64,000 nucleotides of DNA, taken from the NCBI GenBank assembly GCA_947500575.1, contig CANMSI010000002.1:558001-622000 (forward strand), read 5' to 3'. The position numbers and the translations under genes are program-made. Positions 1 to 7,008 of this stretch are shown piece by piece. Source of the DNA: an uncultured Flavobacteriaceae bacterium. Lineage in GTDB: Bacteria > Bacteroidota > Bacteroidia > Flavobacteriales > Flavobacteriaceae. The notes below the pieces were generated by a model, which had not been told where the DNA came from, did not search any database, and saw only the letters and a program-made list of their open reading frames with translations. The first letter of the stretch is position 1; every line of letters starts with the position of its first letter.

Positions 1-1245
1 CCAATGAAAGATATTTTAGCCCCAGTGATTGCATTGGCTGAAAGAGGTGTTATTGTGACAGAAAACCAAGCGAAACGTACGGCAAGACAGCAGGAGATAA
101 TTTTAGAGGTCAATGGTGGTGCATCTACGTTTCCAACTTCATGCGTTACCGGAGATACTATTAAATACCCAGCACTTGCACAAACACTCAAAAGAATTTC
201 ACAAAATGGAAGAGATGAATTTTACAAAGGTGAAACAGCCAAAATATTAGCCAGCTTTATACAAGAAAAAGGAGGTTATGTTACTGAACAGGATTTGGCC
301 AAATACGAAGCTAAATGGCGCCAACCAGTTATTTTTAACTATAAAGACTTAAAAATTATATCTATGAGTCCACCTAGCAGTGGTGGTGTTACGATGAACC
401 AAATTTTTAAAATGTTGGAACCTCATGATTTGGCGAGTTATGGACATAATTCTCCAGAGACCATCCAATTATTTACAGAAGCATCTCGGAGAGCGTATGC
501 CGATCGCAATTATTATTTAGGTGATCCTGATTTTGTGGAAATTCCATTGGATCTATTATTGAGCGACAAATATCTCAAAGAGCGAATGTCTACCTTTTCT
601 TTTGAAAAAGCGACCCTATCATCAGACATTGAGCGCGGTAACGTTCAAATCGTCGAAAGTACAGAAACTACGCACTATTCTATTGTTGATGCCGATGGGA
701 ATGCCGTTTCTGTTACCACAACATTAAATGGGGCATTTGGTTCTAAATTATATTCAGATGAATTAGGTTTTTTTCTAAATAATGAAATGGACGACTTTAG
801 CTCCAAACCCGGTGTTCCAAATATGTTTGGACTCATTGGAGCCGAAGCCAATAGCATTGCCGCAGAAAAAAGAATGCTAAGCTCAATGACACCTACCATA
901 GTGGAAAAAGATGGTACATTATGGATGGTGGTTGGGACTCCCGGAGGGTCTACCATTATTACAGCCGTGGCGCAGACTATTTTAAATTCGTATGAATTTG
1001 ACATGAGCATGCAAGATGCAGTAAATGCGTCTCGATTTCATCATCAATGGCTACCAGATATGGTCATTTTTGAACCAGATGGGTTTTCTGAAACGCTAAA
1101 AAATGATTTAAAAGCGAAAGGATATATCATTAATGAAGAGCGTACACCAATTATAGGAAAAGTAGATGCCATTCGTGTTTTACCAGATGGCACGCTAGAA
1201 GGAGGCGCAGATAAAAGAGGAGACGATACAGCCGTAGGGTATTAG
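1..1245 (+). CDS. ggt: Gamma-glutamyltransferase, 5'-truncated by the window edge
   Basis: Periplasmic or secreted enzyme that cleaves the gamma-glutamyl bond of glutathione and related compounds, made as a proenzyme that splits itself into large and small subunits. The frame is open from the first base, so the N-terminal signal peptide and about a third of the large subunit lie outside the window. The autoprocessing motif TTHYS starts at the codon at 667-669; the first Thr becomes the N-terminal nucleophile of the small subunit. Further family marks follow: VTTTLN after it, the oxyanion-hole pair in LSSMTPT, and GTPGGS. The C-terminal end GGADKRGDDTAVGY matches the normal end of the family, so the 3' end is complete. 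It is followed by an unrelated membrane-anchored gene in the same direction. Family assignment is firm; substrate is not determined. Confidence 0.95.
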   Translation, partial: PMKDILAPVIALAERGVIVTENQAKRTARQQEIILEVNGGASTFPTSCVTGDTIKYPALAQTLKRISQNGRDEFYKGETAKILASFIQEKGGYVTEQDLAKYEAKWRQPVIFNYKDLKIISMSPPSSGGVTMNQIFKMLEPHDLASYGHNSPETIQLFTEASRRAYADRNYYLGDPDFVEIPLDLLLSDKYLKERMSTFSFEKATLSSDIERGNVQIVESTETTHYSIVDADGNAVSVTTTLNGAFGSKLYSDELGFFLNNEMDDFSSKPGVPNMFGLIGAEANSIAAEKRMLSSMTPTIVEKDGTLWMVVGTPGGSTIITAVAQTILNSYEFDMSMQDAVNASRFHHQWLPDMVIFEPDGFSETLKNDLKAKGYIINEERTPIIGKVDAIRVLPDGTLEGGADKRGDDTAVGY

Positions 1246-1294
1246 TATAAGATAATGTACCTTCAGCCTTAAAAATTACTAAAACCAAACTGCT

Positions 1295-2005
1295 ATTAAA
1301 AAAATACTTAAAATATCTCTTAAAACCATTGTTGCCCTTGCAGTTATATTGCTAGCAGCGTTCGGTATAGTATATGCTATTTACAATGAACCACTTCCAG
1401 AGGCACAACCTAGCGCGGAAGCAGATATGCTAGCGAATAAAATGTTGAAAGCCCTTAATTATGATGCCTATAAAGAAACACGCTATTTAGAATGGTCTTT
1501 TAGAAGTGGTGCCCACAAATACAAATGGGATAAAACTATGGGGAAGGTACAGGTAAGTTGGAGCGATACTAAAGTAGCCTTAAATCTATCCCATCCAGAG
1601 AAAAGCACCGTATGGAAAAACAATACAGAAGTAATTGGGAATGACCAAGAAAAGAGTATTCGAAAAGCTGTTTCTCTTTTTAACAATGATTCTTTTTGGT
1701 TAGTAGCCCCTTTTAAAGTGTTCGATAAAGGAACTACACGAAGTATTGTACCTATGGAGGATGGTTCTCGTGGACTCCTGGTACATTATTCCGAAGGAGG
1801 AGATACTCCTAATGATTCTTATTTATGGAAATTAGCAGATAGTGGTTTCCCAGAGAGCTATCAAATGTGGACTAAAATTATTCCTATTGGAGGAGTTGAA
1901 GCCAGCTGGGACGATTGGCAGGTGATGGAAAGTGGTGCCTTCTTACCCAAATCTCATCAACTGGGTCCTGTAACTTTAAGCATGGGAGAACCCAAAGGAT
2001 ATTAA
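1295..2005 (+). CDS. Membrane-anchored hypothetical protein, start codon uncertain
   Basis: Protein of about 218-236 residues that I cannot name. It has one N-terminal hydrophobic segment and then a soluble, probably periplasmic domain rich in Trp and Tyr (motifs YLEWSFRSGAHKYKWDK, WDDWQVMESGAFLPKSH). No ATG lies in frame at a sensible place. The first canonical alternative start, TTG at 1349, would cut the hydrophobic segment in half. In frame upstream, back to the stop at 1280-1282, the reading is IKKILKISLKTIVALAVILL, a textbook signal anchor whose first residue is an ATT codon at 1295. I therefore place the start at ATT 1295, as an inference; a start-codon mutation or a sequence error is also possible. 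It lies 49 bases after the gamma-glutamyltransferase. Confidence 0.6.
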   Translation: MKKILKISLKTIVALAVILLAAFGIVYAIYNEPLPEAQPSAEADMLANKMLKALNYDAYKETRYLEWSFRSGAHKYKWDKTMGKVQVSWSDTKVALNLSHPEKSTVWKNNTEVIGNDQEKSIRKAVSLFNNDSFWLVAPFKVFDKGTTRSIVPMEDGSRGLLVHYSEGGDTPNDSYLWKLADSGFPESYQMWTKIIPIGGVEASWDDWQVMESGAFLPKSHQLGPVTLSMGEPKGY

Positions 2006-2143
2006 GGAAAAGCAGGTTGGTTTACCGCAATTTTAAAGCTTATAATTCTCTTAACATTTTAGAATAGGCATTGCTAGTATCTTTAGCACTGACTAAAATC
2101 TATACATTCTTCACCAACAACTGAATCTCAAAAGCTAATCTGC

Positions 2144-4414
2144 ATGAAAAAAATTATAGGGTCTTGTATACTAACCATATGTACTTTAATAGCAAATGGG
2201 CAAAGCAAAGAAAAAACAGAAGCATTTAAAACCTTTGCAAAAGCATATGGGTATGTGAAATATTTTCACCCAAGTGATGAAGCAGCAAATATAGATTGGA
2301 ATGCGTTTGCTATCTACGGTGCGCAACAAATAGAGCATGGTAGTTCGCAAGAGGAATTAATAAGTACTTTAAACCGATTGTTCCATCCCATTGCACCTTC
2401 TGTTAAGTTTTACAATACGAATGTACCATCTGAATTTGATTTAGATATTCTACGCCCAGAAAACCTAAAAGAATATGAATTTACCTATTGGCAACACTAC
2501 GGCGTAAGTGTTGATATGATATATAAAAATAAACCATACCATAGTGTGCGTGTCAATAGATATGAAGCATCGGAAAACGCAAATAGTTTTGGAAATGTTA
2601 TCAGTAGTTTGAGTGCAGAAAAATATAAAGGAAAAGAATTTATTTTTAGAGGTTGGGTAAAACGTAAGGAAGGTTCCGATGGTACGGGGCATTTATGGTT
2701 TAGAGTTGATAATTCAGATAAAAGCCGTGGTTTTTTTGACAATATGGCCAATGCGCCAATTACAGAAAGTGCTTGGAAGCAATATGAGATTACGGGTACA
2801 ATAGATGAATTAGCAGATAAATTAGTTTTTGGGTGCTTGTTATCTGGAAAAGGAACCCTCTATATGGATCAATTAGAATTCCTAGTGAAAGAAGGTGATG
2901 AATGGGTAAATGTCCCTTTGTTGAATAGCAATTTTGAAACAGAAACCAAGCTCGAAATAAATGAGAGCAATCAATGGAGAGGTGTTGGCAAAGGTTATAC
3001 TATGCAGACTGTTACGGAAGAAATACATGAAGGAAAGCAAGCGGCCATGATACAATCAGTAGCTATCGAAAAAACTAGCAAGGCTGCACAACTTTTTAAG
3101 CATAAACCCGCTTTTGGTGAACTTATTGAAAAACCAATTGGAAATGGTATTTCTTGTCAAATTCCGCTGGTACTTTATGCAACCAAGGAAAATACCTATC
3201 CATTGGCCAACATTGCTGATCTAGACAGTTTGAAAATGCAACTAAGTAAAAGTCCGAAAGACCCAAGCTCTGCAGCTTTTCGTATAGGAAACATCATTAA
3301 TGTATACAATGTGTTTCAACACTTTTACCCCTATTTCGATGTAGTAGCCATAAACTGGGAAGAAGAATTTGAAAAAGCAGTTCTTCGAAGTTTTGAAGAT
3401 CAAACCGCAAATGATCATCTAATTACCCTTCAAAAATTTACCGCTCCCTTAAAAGATGGGCATATTAGCGTGAACAGTGCTTCTTCTGAAGTTCATGTGC
3501 CTCCAATATCTTGGGAATGGGTAGAGGGAAAACTAGTAGTTACAGAAGTTTACGAGGATATTGCAGGGGTTAACGTCGGCGATGTCATTACAAAGATAAA
3601 TGATCAGAGTTCTGAGGTATATTTTAAAGAATGTACCTCCCGAATTTCTGCGGGCACCGATGGGTGGTTGCAATACAGAGCAAGAGAACTTAGTCTAAGA
3701 GGGGCAAAAAATTCTGAATTGAAATTGGTTATAAACAATAAGCCTATTACACTAATACGGACCATTAATCTTTTTAAAGAAGGGAGACCTTCCTTAAAGA
3801 AAAAAGAGGCGCATAAAATGCTGGAAGAAGGTATTTATTACCTTAATCTTGATTTGGTTTCCATGGATACTATTAATTCCATTATGCCAACACTAGAAAA
3901 TGCAAAAGCTATTATTTGTGATCTTCGAGGATACCCCAAAGGAAACCATGGTTTGATCTCTCATTTGTTAAAGAAAAGAGATACACATGGCAAATGGATG
4001 CGCATACCACAAATTATTTATCCAGATCAGGAGAAGAAGGTTCAATATGATAATGCCGGATGGAATATGCCTACTAAAAAGCCCTATTTAGGGGATAAAA
4101 ATATTGTGTTTATTATCGATGGAAGTGCCATTAGTTATGCAGAAAGTTATATGGGTTTTATTGAAGGTTATAAGTTGGCAACCATCATAGGGCAGCCTAC
4201 TGCTGGCACCAATGGGAATATCAATCCGTTTACCTTGCCGGGAGGATATCGAATTAGCTGGACAGGGATGAGAGTTGTGAAACATGATGGTTCGCAACAC
4301 CATGGAGTTGGAATTATTCCAAACATCTATTTGAATAAGACCATCGCAGGGGTTAAATCAGGAAAAGATGAATTCTTGGAAAAAGCAATGGAGATTGCCA
4401 AGAAAGGGAAATAA
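2144..4414 (+). CDS. Secreted S41-family peptidase with PDZ domain
   Basis: A 756-residue exported protein. Residues 1-19 form a signal peptide ending in NGQ. A helical region follows (about 20-115), then a beta-sandwich resembling a galactose-binding or CBM fold (about 120-265; motifs HLWFRVDN, LVFGCLLSGKGTLYMDQLEF), a PDZ-like segment (about 440-510; GVNVGDVITKIND), and a C-terminal S41 (tail-specific protease) catalytic domain. The catalytic Ser is probably Ser664 in GSAISYAES (codon 4133-4135), followed by GQPTAGTNG and GVGIIPNI, both typical of the family. The likely role is proteolysis in the periplasm or outside the cell; the substrate is unknown. The gene stands alone and is convergent with the S24 repressor, 14 bases apart. 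Confidence 0.85.
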   Translation: MKKIIGSCILTICTLIANGQSKEKTEAFKTFAKAYGYVKYFHPSDEAANIDWNAFAIYGAQQIEHGSSQEELISTLNRLFHPIAPSVKFYNTNVPSEFDLDILRPENLKEYEFTYWQHYGVSVDMIYKNKPYHSVRVNRYEASENANSFGNVISSLSAEKYKGKEFIFRGWVKRKEGSDGTGHLWFRVDNSDKSRGFFDNMANAPITESAWKQYEITGTIDELADKLVFGCLLSGKGTLYMDQLEFLVKEGDEWVNVPLLNSNFETETKLEINESNQWRGVGKGYTMQTVTEEIHEGKQAAMIQSVAIEKTSKAAQLFKHKPAFGELIEKPIGNGISCQIPLVLYATKENTYPLANIADLDSLKMQLSKSPKDPSSAAFRIGNIINVYNVFQHFYPYFDVVAINWEEEFEKAVLRSFEDQTANDHLITLQKFTAPLKDGHISVNSASSEVHVPPISWEWVEGKLVVTEVYEDIAGVNVGDVITKINDQSSEVYFKECTSRISAGTDGWLQYRARELSLRGAKNSELKLVINNKPITLIRTINLFKEGRPSLKKKEAHKMLEEGIYYLNLDLVSMDTINSIMPTLENAKAIICDLRGYPKGNHGLISHLLKKRDTHGKWMRIPQIIYPDQEKKVQYDNAGWNMPTKKPYLGDKNIVFIIDGSAISYAESYMGFIEGYKLATIIGQPTAGTNGNINPFTLPGGYRISWTGMRVVKHDGSQHHGVGIIPNIYLNKTIAGVKSGKDEFLEKAMEIAKKGK

Positions 4415-4428
4415 AAGAAAGGTTTAGA

Positions 4429-5196
4429 TCAATTATTAACCTGTTTAAACTGACTTTTTAGCTCTTCCATAGACTCTTGTAATTGCTTTAGAAGTCCTTT
4501 TTCTGTAGTTGCATCTACTCCAAAAGTGATTTTACTATTCACTTGCCAAATCTCTTGTATTTGAAAAGGTTTAATCTCGTAGGGAGGATATGTTTCGTTC
4601 AAGGAAATAAGCGTAATGTTATTAGAATTGGGTCTTCTTTCCACTTTTTTCACCAAAACAGCGTCTTGTAATACCACCACATACATTTTGTTTGGGCTTA
4701 CATCATCTACACTTTCAATAGCTTTTGCAAGCACCCACTCCCCTGGTTTCAAATTGGGTAACATACTATCTCCCTCTACTTGAAATCCTCTATAGGTAGC
4801 ATTGCGAAACTCTGGTAAAGGCAGATCAAAGGCAGGTAGCTGCCGATACCAGCTAGTATCTTGAATATTTTGAGGGTAGCCTGCAGCCGCTTTTGCATTG
4901 ACCAATACCATGTTTTCATTATCAGCATTGTCTACAGTAACAACCTTTGGAATAACGCTTGTAACAGAAGTAGCCAAATGTTGTTGCTCGCTCTCACCAA
5001 AAAGCCATAAAGGATTTATTTTAAACTGTCTTAATAATTCAGCTACTACCTTCCCAGATAATTTGGTTCTCCCCCTTTCAATATCAGCAGTTGTATTAGA
5101 TATTCCCAACAGTTTGGCAAATTCTGCTTGTGTATGCCCTAAAGCACGTCTTACATCTGTAAAACGTTTAACCTCAATTGCAATGTCGTTTTCCAT
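4429..5196 (-). CDS. LexA/CI-like transcriptional repressor (HTH-XRE plus S24 peptidase)
   Basis: A 255-residue repressor with an N-terminal XRE helix-turn-helix (about 10-65; GHTQAEFAKLLGIS) and a C-terminal S24 self-cleavage domain. Ser144 in GDSM and Lys183 or Lys184 in LVKKV form the Ser-Lys dyad, and Ala105-Gly106 in AKAAAGYP is a good autocleavage site. By family knowledge such proteins cleave themselves on RecA filaments and derepress a damage-induced regulon. It is divergent from the clamp-motif/DUF4130 pair, with an operator array in the gap. It is too long and too unlike the short winged-helix LexA to be canonical LexA, and no prophage genes flank it, so it is probably a chromosomal SOS-type regulator. 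The ATG lies just left of the operators. Confidence 0.88.
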   Translation of the reverse strand: MENDIAIEVKRFTDVRRALGHTQAEFAKLLGISNTTADIERGRTKLSGKVVAELLRQFKINPLWLFGESEQQHLATSVTSVIPKVVTVDNADNENMVLVNAKAAAGYPQNIQDTSWYRQLPAFDLPLPEFRNATYRGFQVEGDSMLPNLKPGEWVLAKAIESVDDVSPNKMYVVVLQDAVLVKKVERRPNSNNITLISLNETYPPYEIKPFQIQEIWQVNSKITFGVDATTEKGLLKQLQESMEELKSQFKQVNN

Positions 5197-5214
5197 ACCT
5201 CAAATATACAAAAA

Positions 5215-5279
5215 ATGGATTATTTCCAAAATTTTTATGGATTATTTCCATAATTAGGAATTTTTCCATAATTTTGGAA
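5215..5279. promoter_or_regulatory. Operator array between divergent S24 repressor and DNA-repair pair
   Basis: Two exact copies of ATGGATTATTTCCA lie at 5215-5228 and 5237-5250, 22 bases apart (about two helical turns). A third, inverted-repeat form, TTCCA-6-TGGAA, lies at 5264-5279. The shared core is a GGA...TCC or TTCC...GGAA dyad in very A+T-rich DNA. The position between the repressor and its divergent neighbours fits binding sites through which the S24 protein controls itself and the 5299 operon. Confidence 0.65.
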
Positions 5280-5298
5280 TAATTACAAATCAAATTAT

Positions 5299-5487
5299 AT
5301 GTTTTTTAAAGATTTAAATCAGAGTTTATATCATCTAGCAACAACAGGCACTGAAGATATTTATCAGGTAGCAGAGCTTCCAAGAAGAAAACATACCAGT
5401 ATTCAAAGCTTTCAAAAAAAACGGTTCACAAATTCAAAAAAAGAATTTGGAGAGATAAGAAATGTACAATTAAGTTTATTCCAATAA
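5299..5487 (+). CDS. Small protein with C-terminal beta-clamp-binding motif
   Basis: A 62-residue, basic protein (LPRRKHTS, KKRF, NSKKE). It ends in VQLSLFQ: QLSLF is an exact match to the canonical bacterial sliding-clamp-binding pentapeptide QL(S/D)LF. I do not recognise the rest. The stop codon is two bases before the ATG of the DUF4130 gene, so the two are almost surely co-translated, and both lie under the operator array of the S24 repressor. It may tether the partner to the DNA polymerase III clamp. Alternatively it is the shortened remnant of a longer protein, for example the radical SAM protein often found beside DUF4130 genes. Confidence 0.65.
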   Translation: MFFKDLNQSLYHLATTGTEDIYQVAELPRRKHTSIQSFQKKRFTNSKKEFGEIRNVQLSLFQ

Positions 5488-5489
5488 TT

Positions 5490-6263
5490 ATGAATAGTGC
5501 TAAAATCCTTATTTACGATGGCAGCTTTAATGGGTATTTAACAACCATTTTCAAAGCTTTTGACGAAAAAATAGACATCGCTGATATTCAAAAGAACAAC
5601 CAAAGTCAAAGTGGACTTTTCTCCGATGTTGAAACTGTATTTACACAAATGGACAAAGCCAAGCGGGTATGGAATGGAATTAGTAAAAAAAGTACGTTAT
5701 CCATGAAGAACATATATTTTGCATTTTTGAGTGAATCAAAAGGTGTGGAACTATTACTATTCAACTATATATCCAAGCTTTTTTCAAATAATACTTCATC
5801 CTTTCATGGGTATACTGAAGATACAAACATTAAGGTAGAACAGCTTGCGAGAATGGTAAGCAAGGAAAAACAAAAAATAGAAGCAAAACTCAGATTTCAA
5901 TTAACAAAGGATCATGTATACTTCGCTCCTATTGAACCAGATTTCAATATACTTCCTCTAATTTCCAAACATTTTAGATCTCGCTTTTCTGATAAGCAAT
6001 GGATCATCTATGATACAAAACGAAAATACGGCTTGTTTTATGACTTATTTTCCACTGAAATGATTTCCTTGGACTTGAAAGAAATCAATACCCATAATCT
6101 ATTGCAAAGCAGTATTTTTTCAAGAGATACTCACACCACTCAAGATGTTTGGGATAACTACTTAGCAAATACCGCAATTAAATCCCGCATTAACACAAAA
6201 TTACACACACCATATGTTCCTAAAAAACATTGGAAAAGGCTGAGAGAGAAAACAGCTGTGTAA
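5490..6263 (+). CDS. DUF4130 / TIGR03915-family putative DNA-metabolism protein
   Basis: A 257-residue protein matching the TIGR03915/DUF4130 pattern: an N-terminal ILIYDGSFNGYLTTIFKAF, a central REDxE-like helical region, VYFAPIEPDFNILPLISKHFRSRF, then WIIYDTKRKYGLFYD. The family is linked to uracil-DNA-glycosylase-like proteins and normally pairs with a radical SAM DNA-modification/repair protein, which is missing here. It is coupled to the upstream clamp-motif protein (two-base gap) and is probably repressed by the S24 regulator, so a damage-inducible repair or modification role is likely. The biochemical reaction is unknown. A 10-bp inverted repeat follows the gene. Confidence 0.8.
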   Translation: MNSAKILIYDGSFNGYLTTIFKAFDEKIDIADIQKNNQSQSGLFSDVETVFTQMDKAKRVWNGISKKSTLSMKNIYFAFLSESKGVELLLFNYISKLFSNNTSSFHGYTEDTNIKVEQLARMVSKEKQKIEAKLRFQLTKDHVYFAPIEPDFNILPLISKHFRSRFSDKQWIIYDTKRKYGLFYDLFSTEMISLDLKEINTHNLLQSSIFSRDTHTTQDVWDNYLANTAIKSRINTKLHTPYVPKKHWKRLREKTAV

Positions 6264-6293
6264 ACAATAGTTTTTAGTTTAGTTAGTTGGTCT

Positions 6294-6337
6294 TGACCTT
6301 GCTTTAAAATACTTCTTGGTTATTTTGAGCAAGGTCA
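6294..6337. terminator. Inverted repeat, probable bidirectional terminator
   Basis: TGACCTTGCT at 6294-6303 and AGCAAGGTCA at 6328-6337 are perfect complements, and the stem extends inward through AAAAT/ATTTT. It lies between two convergent genes, as a shared terminator would, but it lacks a clear T-run directly after the stem. Confidence 0.5.
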
Positions 6338-6356
6338 TTTCGGTTTCGTAATCTCC

Positions 6357-6884
6357 TTATTTACTACGTTCACCAACAAACTGATCGCTCTTATTTTTAA
6401 ACAGTACATTGAAGCTAGTTAAACTGCCATATATTCTGGTAATGTATTGTTGCAAATCTACCTTTTCCTGATCGTCCAAGTTTTTACTTGCGTTTATTTT
6501 TTGCTCCATTACCCTTATCCGATCTCTCACCATCACAATTTTGTGAAAAAAAGTTTGGATTGGTAATTCCTTATTTGAAAGGTTGGAGTCTTTCGGTTCC
6601 AAAACTAAATTTCCACCTTTCCATTTATCTGCAATGGCCGTTATCTGACTTGCGTCACTCCACCTACGCAAAATAGAAATTAAAGACTGCTCTACTTCAG
6701 AAAAACTTATCGTATCTACTTCATCTTCAACAGCTTCAATTACTTCAAATTTAGTGTCTAAATCCAAGGTTTCGAGACCTTTCTCTATAAAAGTAATCCA
6801 ATAATGTTTAGAGGTTACATTGGTAATTACTCCCTTTCCATACTCAGGATGATCTACCCTAGAGCCTATTCCTAAAAGTTGCAT
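6357..6884 (-). CDS. Conserved hypothetical protein with N-terminal Tudor/KOW-like segment
   Basis: A 175-residue cytosolic protein. The first 50 residues (GIGSRVDHPEYGKGVITNV...YWITFIEKGLETLD) resemble the small SH3/Tudor-like barrels of UvrD C-termini and CarD-type proteins, which bind RNA polymerase or nucleic acid. The rest is predicted helical and charged (about 60-175), with possible coiled coil. It is divergent from uvrA with a short intergenic gap. I have no specific function; a link to transcription or repair is inference from the barrel and the neighbour only. Confidence 0.6.
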   Translation of the reverse strand: MQLLGIGSRVDHPEYGKGVITNVTSKHYWITFIEKGLETLDLDTKFEVIEAVEDEVDTISFSEVEQSLISILRRWSDASQITAIADKWKGGNLVLEPKDSNLSNKELPIQTFFHKIVMVRDRIRVMEQKINASKNLDDQEKVDLQQYITRIYGSLTSFNVLFKNKSDQFVGERSK

Positions 6885-6964
6885 GTATTATTCGTTTTAA
6901 ATTGAGCCATAAAGTTAAAGTAGTCATTACAAATTAGCAAAAAACGGAATGCTTCTCTGCTTCC

Positions 6965-6991
6965 TTGTTAGGGTTCAAAATTGTACCTTTA
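6965..6991 (+). promoter_or_regulatory. Candidate promoter of uvrA
   Basis: TACCTTTA at 6984-6991 fits the Bacteroidota -7 box TAnnTTTG in seven of eight positions, with TTG at 6965-6967 as a -33 element. It lies 17 bases before the ATG at 7009, which supports that start over any further upstream. Confidence 0.4.
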
Positions 6992-7008
6992 CAGCTTTTC
7001 AATTTTGG

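Noticed and set aside
4429-6263. Prophage remnant around the S24 repressor
   Set aside because: No integrase, Cro, replication or structural phage genes. The divergent genes are DNA-repair-like and chromosomal neighbours are ordinary.
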